Positions 8,020 to 16,291 of a stretch of 64,000 nt of DNA are shown piece by piece. Location of the stretch: the NCBI GenBank assembly GCA_964567995.1, contig CAZMOB010000005.1, forward strand, positions 1 to 64,000. Direction: 5' to 3'. The notes below the pieces were generated by a model. The model was not told the DNA's origin. It did not search any database and saw only the letters and a program-made list of their open reading frames with translations. The stretch comes from JAGOTP01 sp964567995 (GTDB lineage: Bacteria; Patescibacteriota; Patescibacteriia; 2-12-FULL-60-25). The first letter of the stretch is position 1. Each line of letters starts with the position of its first letter. Position numbers and translations under genes: made by a program.

Positions 8020-9117
8020 TTACTGAGTGACTGACTTTCTAGCTTCTTTGGCGGCTTTTCCGACGCGGACGGCGGCGAGGCCTTGCGTCACGCTGCCATT
8101 CTCAGCTTCTTGGACAGCGAGTTGGCCACAGGCGGCTTCGATGTCTTCACCGAAGGTGATGCGATGGGTCGCAGGGATGTGCAGATCGTGCAAACGACGA
8201 ATGAAGACGTTACGATCAGCGCGAGCGGTACCTTGGAAGGCTTCGGTTTCGTGGTATTTGATCAGGTTGACGTGAAACAGACGACAATCTCGGCCGAGCC
8301 AACGGGCGAGAGCGATGGCGTCCTCTTCGCGATCGTTGATCCCCTTCAACAAAAGATACTCAAACATGATTTTGCGATTGGTTTTTTCCATGTAAACCTC
8401 AAGGGCCGCGCGGAGTTTAGCGAGCGGATAGGCTTTGTTGACGGGCATGATGCGCGAGCGAACTTCGTCGATCGCGGAATGGAGAGAGATCGCAAGGTTC
8501 ACCTGATACGGCTCGTCCGCCAACCGAAGTATGCCCGGAACGACGCCACAAGTGGAAATGCTGATACGGCGTGCACCAATGTGTAAACCCTCTTCACTAT
8601 TCATAAGCTTGATCGAACGCATGACCTCATCGTAGTTATGCATCGGCTCCCCCATACCCATAAAGACCACATTGCTGACTTTGGAGTCGTGTTTCTTCAA
8701 CCACCGCTGAACCTGAACCACTTGCTCGACGATTTCTTCGGCTGTGAGATTGCGTTTCAAGCCCATGGTACCGGTTGCACAAAAGGTACAGGCCATCGCA
8801 CAACCGACCTGCGAAGAGATACACACCGTGTCACGCTCGTCTTCGTGGCGCATGAGGACGGTTTCGATCTTTTTGCCGTCTTGGCAAGAGAATAGGGTTT
8901 TGACGGTATCACCTTGGGGACTCTCTTGGACCTGAACAATCGTCAGTTCATTCCAAGGAAATTCCTTGGCTGCCTCATCTCGTAAATTCTTGGGAAAGGT
9001 CGAAACCTCGTCCCACGACGAAGCCAGCGTATGGAAATACGCTTCTTTGACTTGTTTCAAACGGAAGGCGGGTTGCTTGCGTTCGGTGAGCCACTCGGCA
9101 AATCGGTTAAAATTCAT
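8020..9117 (-). CDS. rlmN: Dual-specificity rRNA/tRNA adenine-C2 methyltransferase RlmN
   Basis: This is a radical SAM enzyme that methylates C2 of A2503 in 23S rRNA and A37 in some tRNAs. The [4Fe-4S] motif C-x3-C-x2-C is seen in VGCAMACTFCATG. The resolving cysteine is in AACGQLAVQ near the C-terminus. The ATG at 9117 (MNFNRFAEWLTERKQPAFRL) gives 365 residues, the family length; an upstream in-frame ATG at 9186 would run deep into the neighbouring gene. The chosen start overlaps the preceding stop by 11 bases, suggesting coupling. Confidence 0.95.
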   Translation of the reverse strand: MNFNRFAEWLTERKQPAFRLKQVKEAYFHTLASSWDEVSTFPKNLRDEAAKEFPWNELTIVQVQESPQGDTVKTLFSCQDGKKIETVLMRHEDERDTVCISSQVGCAMACTFCATGTMGLKRNLTAEEIVEQVVQVQRWLKKHDSKVSNVVFMGMGEPMHNYDEVMRSIKLMNSEEGLHIGARRISISTCGVVPGILRLADEPYQVNLAISLHSAIDEVRSRIMPVNKAYPLAKLRAALEVYMEKTNRKIMFEYLLLKGINDREEDAIALARWLGRDCRLFHVNLIKYHETEAFQGTARADRNVFIRRLHDLHIPATHRITFGEDIEAACGQLAVQEAENGSVTQGLAAVRVGKAAKEARKSVTQ

Positions 9118-9982
9118 GTGTACGCCAGGCCCACTGTGCCAGACGCTTAGCGGTCTGGAACTGCGCGTCCTTGGTTGGTGCTCCAAATACCACGATTAGG
9201 ACATCTTTGCCAAGCTCTGGGGTCCCATCCGCCTGTTCCGGACGGAAGCGACCAACGAAGTTATACATGGATTCTTCTAAGTAGCCTGTCTTGCCACCGA
9301 GGACCCAAACGCCCGTATGAGGAGCCAAAAGCGGGTTGGTATTCTTGATTTTATGCACCTGGCCCAATGAAGCAATTCGGACCGAGTACGTCTCGACGGT
9401 AGCCGCACGGCGGATTTCAGGGAGATTGAAGGCGGCTTCAGCTAACAGGGCCATATCCTCGGCCGTAGTGGTGTTCTTAGGATTCATCCCGGAAGCATCG
9501 TAGAAGGCCGTATGAGTTGCCCCGGCGGCTTTGGCCACCTGATTCATGCGAGCTAAAAACGCCTTCATAGACAGACCGCTCACTCGTGCCAAGGCGGTGG
9601 CGGCATTATTCGCGCTGGCCGTGATGCTGGAATAGAACAGATCGCGGAGCGGAATTTTGGTGCCCACGCTCACCCGCAAACGACCGCCACCCACCTCGTC
9701 CGCCTTGGTCATCGTCACCAAGCGTTCCCAAGAACCGGGATTTTTCAAAAAAGCCATGGCGCCAGCGAGTTTCGTGAGACTCGCGGCTGTGTGGGGCTTG
9801 GTGGATTTGAATTCATATAACACTTGATGCGTCTTGGGCAACATGACGATCGCCGCTGCAAATTCATCATCCGTTGGAATAAAGGGTTCCCAATTTTCTG
9901 CTTTGGAGGCTGCAAAGACTCCTCCCGGAGCACAGAGCCCGGCAAGCAGAAGGAGCGAAACAACCAAGGAGCGCAAACGCAT
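9107..9982 (-). CDS. D-alanyl-D-alanine carboxypeptidase-like serine peptidase (S11)
   Basis: This is a penicillin-binding-protein-type enzyme acting on peptidoglycan outside the membrane. From the ATG at 9982 it begins MRLRSLVVSLLLLAGLCAPG, a signal peptide ending near VFA-AS. The active-site set is complete: SLTK (SxxK), SANN (SxN) and KTG in GGKTGYLEES. At about 291 residues it holds the catalytic domain without the long C-terminal anchor of DacA. It follows the L,D-transpeptidase by 8 bases and overlaps rlmN. It could be a carboxypeptidase or an endopeptidase. Confidence 0.9.
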   Translation of the reverse strand: MRLRSLVVSLLLLAGLCAPGGVFAASKAENWEPFIPTDDEFAAAIVMLPKTHQVLYEFKSTKPHTAASLTKLAGAMAFLKNPGSWERLVTMTKADEVGGGRLRVSVGTKIPLRDLFYSSITASANNAATALARVSGLSMKAFLARMNQVAKAAGATHTAFYDASGMNPKNTTTAEDMALLAEAAFNLPEIRRAATVETYSVRIASLGQVHKIKNTNPLLAPHTGVWVLGGKTGYLEESMYNFVGRFRPEQADGTPELGKDVLIVVFGAPTKDAQFQTAKRLAQWAWRTHEF

Positions 9983-9990
9983 AGCACGTC

Positions 9991-10833
9991 TCAACGTGCC
10001 ACAATTGTAACTGGGGTACCGACCGGCGTCCATTCGTAGACTTCTTTGGCACTGCCGACACCCATGCGCACACAGCCGTGACTCGCCTTCTTACCAAGAT
10101 GCGCCTCCCCTTCTTTGCGTCCATTCGGCCATTCAGGTAACTCGTGAAATCCATGCCCACGGCCACTGAAATGCATCCAGTAGGGCATCCATAATTTCGC
10201 CGAACTGGACCAGGCGCGCGGGTGCTTTTGCAAAATCTTGAAGGTTCCGAGTGGTGTCGGCGTACGCGGCAATCCGCTCGAGATACGATGCGTTTTAATG
10301 GCAATACCCATCACCTGTTGCGTCAATTCTTGCTTAGCAATGTTTACCTGAAGAGATTTAGGAAGGAGATCGCGGATCGTCGAGGTTGGTGAATAGGCCT
10401 CCATCACCTCTTTTCCGTCGGCATAGGTATCGCCATCCGTATCTGGATTGAGCGGATCAGAACCGAACGCGAGCTCCAAACGGTCGGATAAACCATCACG
10501 ATCAGCATCGACCTCGACGAGCGGACCTTTTCCGAGTGGATTGAAACGCTGATCAATTTCTATGCGATCACCGAACGTATCATCATCCGTATCCCGCTTC
10601 AGTGGGTCGGTTTTAAACACTTCTGTTTCCCAAGTATCAAAAAGACCATCTCCATCAGTATCAAGAGTGAGTGGCACCATCTGAGCAGATGCCACGGAAC
10701 CAAGGGTACAACACGCAATACTAACGAACAAACAACAAAACCACCGCAGCCGCGAGGAAGAGACGGTAGACCACAAAAGGCGTGAAGCGCCGGTGAGAGA
10801 CATAAGCAAGAAGAAAACGAATAGCGAAGACAC
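9991..10833 (-). CDS. L,D-transpeptidase (YkuD) with calcium-binding-type repeats
   Basis: The C-terminal YkuD domain, with catalytic SHGCVRMG near residue 255, makes 3-3 crosslinks or anchors proteins to peptidoglycan. Before it lie about three thrombospondin type 3-like repeats (DTDGDGLFDTWE, DADRDGLSDRLE, DTDGDTYADGKE) that should bind calcium. The hydrophobic stretch RWFCCLFVSIACCTLGSVASA is a signal peptide. The start is uncertain: an ATG at 10833 or 10803 overlaps uppP by 83-113 bases, while a TTG at 10731 overlaps by only about 11. It sits in a wall-synthesis cluster between uppP and the peptidase gene. Confidence 0.88.
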   Translation of the reverse strand: MSSLFVFFLLMSLTGASRLLWSTVSSSRLRWFCCLFVSIACCTLGSVASAQMVPLTLDTDGDGLFDTWETEVFKTDPLKRDTDDDTFGDRIEIDQRFNPLGKGPLVEVDADRDGLSDRLELAFGSDPLNPDTDGDTYADGKEVMEAYSPTSTIRDLLPKSLQVNIAKQELTQQVMGIAIKTHRISSGLPRTPTPLGTFKILQKHPRAWSSSAKLWMPYWMHFSGRGHGFHELPEWPNGRKEGEAHLGKKASHGCVRMGVGSAKEVYEWTPVGTPVTIVAR

Positions 10834-11554
10834 CGGACAAGAGCGCAGCGAAAAACCCTACTACTAGCATAGACGGAGGGGCGGAGGACGTCGAACCGTT
10901 GCTCTCCATAATCCATTTCAGCAGACCATATCCACCTGCGGCAGCCGTGACAGGGATACTGAGTAAGAACGAGAAACGAGCAGCAGCCGAACGCGTTAAC
11001 CCCATGAACAGACCGGCTGTGATCGTAATACCGGAACGGGAAGAGCCGGGCAGAAGCGCAATCGGCTGGGCAAGCGCCATGACCAGCGCTTGGGACCAAC
11101 GAATGCGTGGGAGCTCGACCGGAGCTTCCACCCCGCTCTCTGCTCGTTCATGAGAAAGACGATCCGCTTGCCACAACACCAATCCCCATACAGCCAAATC
11201 GAGAGCCACCAACCAAGGTTTGCGACTCACACGTTCGAGCCAATCGCTCAGTACATACCCCAATACCAAGGCGGGCAAAGAACAGACAAACAACTGAACC
11301 AAGAGCGTTCGCGCTGACTCGGCCGTAGCTTGCGTTTTGGAAAAAAGATCTACGATCAGTTGCTTCAAAGACGCTCGAAAGAACCAAACAACTGCGAGCA
11401 ACGTCCCCAAATTCAGCATCGCATCATACGACAACCCTTGATCCATCCAACCAAAGACCTTCGGCACCAAAATGAGATGGCCGCTCGAAGAGATGGGCAG
11501 AAATTCCGTGATTCCTTGAACAATTCCCAAAACAGCCGCTTGGATGATGGACAT
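10721..11554 (-). CDS. uppP: Undecaprenyl-diphosphatase
   Basis: This integral membrane enzyme recycles undecaprenyl diphosphate to the monophosphate carrier used for peptidoglycan and surface glycans. The N-terminal motif EFLPISSSGHLILVP (about residues 17-31) and the second motif LLPGSSRSGITI are both present, with about eight membrane segments over 277 residues. The gene starts 12 bases after the ATPase gene ends and overlaps the L,D-transpeptidase reading frame. The start context is TCGTATG. Confidence 0.95.
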   Translation of the reverse strand: MSIIQAAVLGIVQGITEFLPISSSGHLILVPKVFGWMDQGLSYDAMLNLGTLLAVVWFFRASLKQLIVDLFSKTQATAESARTLLVQLFVCSLPALVLGYVLSDWLERVSRKPWLVALDLAVWGLVLWQADRLSHERAESGVEAPVELPRIRWSQALVMALAQPIALLPGSSRSGITITAGLFMGLTRSAAARFSFLLSIPVTAAAGGYGLLKWIMESNGSTSSAPPSMLVVGFFAALLSGVFAIRFLLAYVSHRRFTPFVVYRLFLAAAVVLLFVR

Positions 11555-11566
11555 ACGAACAACAGA

Positions 11567-13885
11567 CTACTCGAAGCGAATACGTTGTCCAGGCGGAACA
11601 GGTTGGACGGTTGAAGCGTGGTTCGGGGTGGAATCAACCGGAGGAGGAGATGTATCACGCGGAGCATCAAACCGAACATCGGGAAAGGCCACAATTTCCG
11701 GCTGTGTCCTCAAAGGGCTAACTGGAGGCGGAACAGCTGGTGTAGCAGGCGGCGAGGAAGGTGATTGATTTGGAACTCTGCCTGCCGCCTGAGCTTGAGC
11801 TTCGCGCACTTTCCTTCCTCCCCGCTTTCTCCGGCGGCGTTTTTTCTCTTCTTCCCCTTCAGCATTCAAAGGATCGGTTGCGGAACGGACAGATGACTGT
11901 GCCGTTCTCGCCTGATTCGATGCGGATACAGGTTGACTAGGGGTTGGTGTCGGACGCAACAAGGCGGCCAACGAAAGATCATCCGATGAGCGACTCCCTT
12001 CTGTTTCACGCACGATTTTGACCGTCCCCCGTTCCTCGGGCACAGCCGGGGCAATCCGCGGATGTCCGACAGGCGCTTCAGGCACGCCCCCTTGTTCAGG
12101 TGGAGGCGGCGTTTTCAACACTTTCTTGATCTCAGACGAACTATGCTTTCGCTCCTCACGCACGATCGGCATACAGTCCGGACAATACATCGGCCGTGAG
12201 GCATCAAGCTGAATCGGCAAGTCCCATTTCTTGGAACAGCGGCTGCAGGTGTGCGAGAACATCGGCTTCTGCTTTTTTGGCTGCATCCCGGTTGATTTGG
12301 CAACGGCTGCCGTGATGGCCGCCATGCGCTCTGGTCGAATAACCAGATAATCCTGAGGCGGCGCAGCCACCTCTTCATCGACTGTCAGCCCTGTTGGGTC
12401 TTTTCTTGGTCCAAGCGCGGATGGCATCTGCGTTTCACGCTCCTCGTCGGTGAGAATTTTGGGATACTGAATCGGTCCAATAGCATCATCGTTATTCGAA
12501 GGAGGGGCTGGCGATGGGGCCGGAGTAGATGCGAGAGCTCCATCTCCCAGAGCCTTTGCCGCCGCCGGACCAAGACCCGCCGCCAATTCCATCCCGCTCC
12601 ACTTTAATACCTTTTCTTCAATCACCGCCCGTGGCTCAGCATAGCGCTCACGACTGACAAAGATTACCTTTTGCTCGCTCTGCATGCGCTTGGCGATCGG
12701 TGGCAACGAATTGGCCGAAAACGGACGGGTTGCGACACCATCCACCATGAGTTTCAAGTAGAACTGGAACTTGGCCAGGTTCACCAAATCTTCTGGTAAG
12801 AACACCGGCGCAAATTCGGTCTCCATTGATGCGGCATCCTCACCTCCCACGCGCATCGCAATAATTGTTCCAACGTTTCCAAAAATGGCCGCTTTCACTT
12901 TTTCATCCAGCTGCTCGATATATTGATGCGCAACCATCAAGTTCAAGCGGTATTTACGCGCTTCGGACAAAATGGACGCAAATGATTCGTTGGCAAAGTT
13001 CTGAAACTCGTCAACAAATAGATAAAAATCACGACGATCAAGCTCAGACGGAATACTCTGACGCTCTTGCGCTGCCAACTGAATCTTCGTGATCAACATG
13101 CCCCCCAAAAGACGCATATTATCTTCTCCGATGCGTCCTTTGGATAAGTTGACGATCAAAATCTTCCCGTCGTCCATGATCCGACGCAGATTCAAGGTAG
13201 ATTTGACCTGAGCAACAATGTTGCGAATAACGGAGGAAGACAAAAATTGTCCAACTTTGTTTTGAACAGGGGCGATGGCTTCGGTCGCGTACTTTTCAGA
13301 CCAGGAGGTAAACTCCGCCACCCAAAACGTCTTCACGATCGGATCACGCAAATGGGCCACAACACGGGCTCGGTATTCCTTGTCGACTAAAATACGATTG
13401 ATCCCAAGCAACGTCGCTCCTGGCATGTCCAAGAGAGCCAACACACAGTTCATCAAAATATACTCCATGCGCGGACTCCAGACATCCGGCCAGATCTTTT
13501 TAAAGACCCCCATCAATCCTGAAGCCACCAAGGGCTTTTGTTCATCCGATTCAGTTTCGAGAATGTTGAACCCCATCGGAAACTCCACGTCTGCCGGGTT
13601 GAAATAGACAACGTCGTTGATGCGATTGGGTGGAATGAAATCGATCAATTTCTCAGCCGTATCGCCGTGCGGATCGATGTAACAGCATCCGTGGCCCTTG
13701 TTAATATCGGACACGATGAAATTTTCCAGCACGGTCGTCTTTCCCATGCCGGTTTTTCCGATCACGTAGACGTGCCGTCGCCGATCATCGGTTTTGATCC
13801 CAAACTTACGCTTTTGATTACGGAAATTCGTCTCCGCAAAGAGCGTAATCTCCTGCTCGTGTTCGTGATCGTATTTGATAGGCAT
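11567..13885 (-). CDS. TraD/VirD4-like conjugation-type ATPase with zinc-ribbon tail
   Basis: This is a P-loop motor of the DNA-transfer coupling-protein class. The ATG at 13885 (context TTTCTATG) gives 772 residues beginning MPIKYDHEHEQE. Walker A is GKTGMGKTT near residue 45, Walker B is LFVDEFQNF near 290, and a TraM-recognition-like region lies between. After about residue 430 comes a Pro/Ser-rich tail with a C-x2-C...C-x2-C zinc ribbon (HTCSRCSKKW, YCPDC; about 545-570) and a very basic patch (KKRRRRKRGG). There are no membrane segments; the partner encoded immediately upstream has one. No relaxase or other conjugation gene is nearby, so a role in DNA uptake, pili or protein movement is open. 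Confidence 0.85.
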   Translation of the reverse strand: MPIKYDHEHEQEITLFAETNFRNQKRKFGIKTDDRRRHVYVIGKTGMGKTTVLENFIVSDINKGHGCCYIDPHGDTAEKLIDFIPPNRINDVVYFNPADVEFPMGFNILETESDEQKPLVASGLMGVFKKIWPDVWSPRMEYILMNCVLALLDMPGATLLGINRILVDKEYRARVVAHLRDPIVKTFWVAEFTSWSEKYATEAIAPVQNKVGQFLSSSVIRNIVAQVKSTLNLRRIMDDGKILIVNLSKGRIGEDNMRLLGGMLITKIQLAAQERQSIPSELDRRDFYLFVDEFQNFANESFASILSEARKYRLNLMVAHQYIEQLDEKVKAAIFGNVGTIIAMRVGGEDAASMETEFAPVFLPEDLVNLAKFQFYLKLMVDGVATRPFSANSLPPIAKRMQSEQKVIFVSRERYAEPRAVIEEKVLKWSGMELAAGLGPAAAKALGDGALASTPAPSPAPPSNNDDAIGPIQYPKILTDEERETQMPSALGPRKDPTGLTVDEEVAAPPQDYLVIRPERMAAITAAVAKSTGMQPKKQKPMFSHTCSRCSKKWDLPIQLDASRPMYCPDCMPIVREERKHSSSEIKKVLKTPPPPEQGGVPEAPVGHPRIAPAVPEERGTVKIVRETEGSRSSDDLSLAALLRPTPTPSQPVSASNQARTAQSSVRSATDPLNAEGEEEKKRRRRKRGGRKVREAQAQAAGRVPNQSPSSPPATPAVPPPVSPLRTQPEIVAFPDVRFDAPRDTSPPPVDSTPNHASTVQPVPPGQRIRFE

Positions 13886-13906
13886 AGAAAAATCGGAAAC
13901 GATCAA

Positions 13907-15280
13907 TTAGCCCTCCAACTCAGCATCGGGAATCTCGAACGGCAGGTTCATCGGAGCGGTTGACTTCTTGGCCGTAATTTGACGTAGGCTTGGAGCTTTT
14001 ACCTGAAGAAGAATTGGGAAATGCCAGAGCGTTGCCAGCTCTTCGGCCGACAAGAAGAAACGATTCACTCCCGCTCCATCGCGCGAACGATAGTATTCAA
14101 GCAAACGGCTCTTGCGTTTGTCGTTCCGACGATCTTTGAAGAACCAAATCGCCGAACTCATACCCGTCTTCTTGAAGTCAGGCTTCAAAGACAGCATATG
14201 AAAGGTGTTGGTCTGCTTGATGGCTCCAATAAATCCTTGAGCAATGCGCGCCTTACTGAAGACGGCTTTTTTCGCCATATAGATAAAACGAATCTTGCAT
14301 TCAAAACCAATCTTTGACGCTTTGCGTTCCGTTGCCTCCAAAATATCACGCTCGATCGGACTCAAACGCATCACTTTTGGAAGGCCTTCATCTTTCTTTT
14401 CCGGCTTGGAAGGAAACAAGTTCAATCCAAAAGCGGACAATACCCCTTTGACAATGTCCATCGGGAATTGTGCGAGCTCGCTCATCAGGCTCTTCTTCGC
14501 CTCAACCTTTTCTCCCTTGAGTTTTTTGATCACCATTTCAGCACGCTTTCTAAAATTGTTTTGATCCGTCGGTAAAATCGAAATCTGCATCCAGCAATGC
14601 TCCCCTGGACCCAAACGGGATAGGACTTCTAAATACGCAGCCACCGGATCTTTGAATTCGCCAGACACCTTGTCCTCAAATTCACTATATACCTTCAATG
14701 AATAGGCATCTTCTCTCGTTGGAAGAAATTCACAGCCCCAGACATTCCAGTCCGGGTCGGGAAAGCGAGCATGCTCCGGCCCAGCCTGACGCGAATAGTC
14801 TTCGGCCATTTCAATTTCCGCATCCGGGTATTGGGCATACACCGCCGCCTCAACCAAATCACGGCTCCCCTTAAGACAACGAATGTAGAAAGACGTTTGC
14901 CCTTCTGTACACACGACTTCCATACTAATTGCGGCCTGGAAGGCTCCGTCACGCCACTCTTCTGCCCAGGAGATACTGGAGTGCGCCCCAGCTAATTGAG
15001 CAAATAAGTTTTCTGTGGCTTTCGGCGTCTGTTCGGACGTACTTGGAACCGTGATCCGTAACAAGACCCACTGTAATTTTCTCGCGAAGGACGTTTCGCG
15101 TGCATCTTTATATAAATCCAGCGCGATCATGATCGCGATACGCAGGATCAAAATCCACAATACGATACTGACCCACCCAGCCGCGAATAAGAGATACCCC
15201 ATCGCTTTGAACGGGTCATCTCCAGCGACATTGAGGAAGGCTTCGAATGAAGCGATGAAAGAAGCGAACAGGTCGTCCAT
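13907..15280 (-). CDS. Membrane protein partner of the TraD/VirD4-like ATPase
   Basis: I cannot name this family with certainty. From the ATG at 15280 (MDDLFASFIASFEAFL) it has about 457 residues. One long hydrophobic stretch near residues 28-55 should cross the membrane once or twice, and the rest is a soluble domain. It ends 21 bases before the start of the ATPase gene, so the two form a transcription unit. An ATPase without membrane segments paired with a membrane protein resembles a split coupling-protein arrangement; this is inference from context. Confidence 0.75.
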   Translation of the reverse strand: MDDLFASFIASFEAFLNVAGDDPFKAMGYLLFAAGWVSIVLWILILRIAIMIALDLYKDARETSFARKLQWVLLRITVPSTSEQTPKATENLFAQLAGAHSSISWAEEWRDGAFQAAISMEVVCTEGQTSFYIRCLKGSRDLVEAAVYAQYPDAEIEMAEDYSRQAGPEHARFPDPDWNVWGCEFLPTREDAYSLKVYSEFEDKVSGEFKDPVAAYLEVLSRLGPGEHCWMQISILPTDQNNFRKRAEMVIKKLKGEKVEAKKSLMSELAQFPMDIVKGVLSAFGLNLFPSKPEKKDEGLPKVMRLSPIERDILEATERKASKIGFECKIRFIYMAKKAVFSKARIAQGFIGAIKQTNTFHMLSLKPDFKKTGMSSAIWFFKDRRNDKRKSRLLEYYRSRDGAGVNRFFLSAEELATLWHFPILLQVKAPSLRQITAKKSTAPMNLPFEIPDAELEG

Positions 15281-15313
15281 GCGCTCGTAGGATACCACAT
15301 GCCTCTGAAGCAG

Positions 15314-15343
15314 AAAAACACCTTGCCTGTGCAAGGTGTTTTT
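15314..15343 (-). terminator. Terminator after secDF
   Basis: ACACCTTGC and GCAAGGTGT pair around a short loop, flanked by A-tracts on one side and T-tracts on the other, so it can work in either direction. It lies 28 bases beyond the secF stop codon and before the membrane protein gene, closing the yidC-secD-secF unit. Confidence 0.85.
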
Positions 15344-15370
15344 CGTTCTTTTCCAAACCTATTTGCAGTC

Positions 15371-16285
15371 TTAAACCTTCTTCCCCTTTCCACGTGCCCA
15401 GTTGTCCCAAGTTACAAGCAAAGGAGAAGCAACGAAGATAGATGAGTAGGTTCCTACTGCGATCCCGATAATCAACGCCAAGGTGAATTCATGGAGCGAT
15501 GCGCCACCAAAGAAGAAGATAGCGAACAAGGTCAACAACGTCGTGACAGACGTGTTGAACGAACGCATCGCCGTTTGACGGATCGACAGATCGACCACCG
15601 ATTCAAATGTTCCAGAAGTTTTCTGCAAGTTCTCACGAAGACGGTCCATCACGACGATCGTATCCGTAATCGAATACCCCATGATCGTCAGAATGGCCGC
15701 AATGAATGGCGTGCCAATTTCAATCCCGTAGAAATGGCCGAGGACCGCAAAGACACCGAGCGGAACAATCACGTCATGGAAGGCAGACAGCAATGTCACG
15801 ACCCCGTATTTCCAAGATTTGATCGGGAACGAGACTTTTCGGAAGGCATAGGCAACGTACACAAGAATCGCAAGGAGAATCACAATCAACCCTTGAATGG
15901 ACTTTTTGCGAAGCTCATCTCCCAAGACCGGACCAATTGCATCGAAGCGTAATTCAGTCGAGCTTGTGTAGGTCGTTTGCAACTGATTCACCACCGCACG
16001 TGATTCGTTACCGTCCAAACTTCGCAAACGGAACTGGATATCCGTGTCTCCCACTGGTTGAGCCACAACGGAACCAACTTCCACATTTGGCGTTTTTTGG
16101 ATTTCAGCAGCCGCCTCAGCTGGCGCAGGACGGTTTTCGAAACGCATGACGAGCAACGAACCACCCGTAAATTCAATGCCTTGACGCAATCCCCACACAG
16201 CTAACGCAGCAATCGAGGCAGCGATCACGAGTCCGGAGATCGTGTACCAAACCGCGCGCCAAGAAACAACAGAAAATGATTTCAT
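15371..16285 (-). CDS. secF: Protein translocase subunit SecF
   Basis: SecF works with SecD to drive late steps of Sec export using the proton gradient. The 304 residues show the N-terminal membrane segment, the short extracytoplasmic domain with QGIEFTGGSLLVMRF, and a C-terminal five-helix block containing ILTIMGYSITDTIVVMDRLREN. The gene starts 6 bases after secD ends; the start context is ATCTCCTATG. Confidence 0.95.
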   Translation of the reverse strand: MKSFSVVSWRAVWYTISGLVIAASIAALAVWGLRQGIEFTGGSLLVMRFENRPAPAEAAAEIQKTPNVEVGSVVAQPVGDTDIQFRLRSLDGNESRAVVNQLQTTYTSSTELRFDAIGPVLGDELRKKSIQGLIVILLAILVYVAYAFRKVSFPIKSWKYGVVTLLSAFHDVIVPLGVFAVLGHFYGIEIGTPFIAAILTIMGYSITDTIVVMDRLRENLQKTSGTFESVVDLSIRQTAMRSFNTSVTTLLTLFAIFFFGGASLHEFTLALIIGIAVGTYSSIFVASPLLVTWDNWARGKGKKV

Positions 16286-16291
16286 AGGAGA

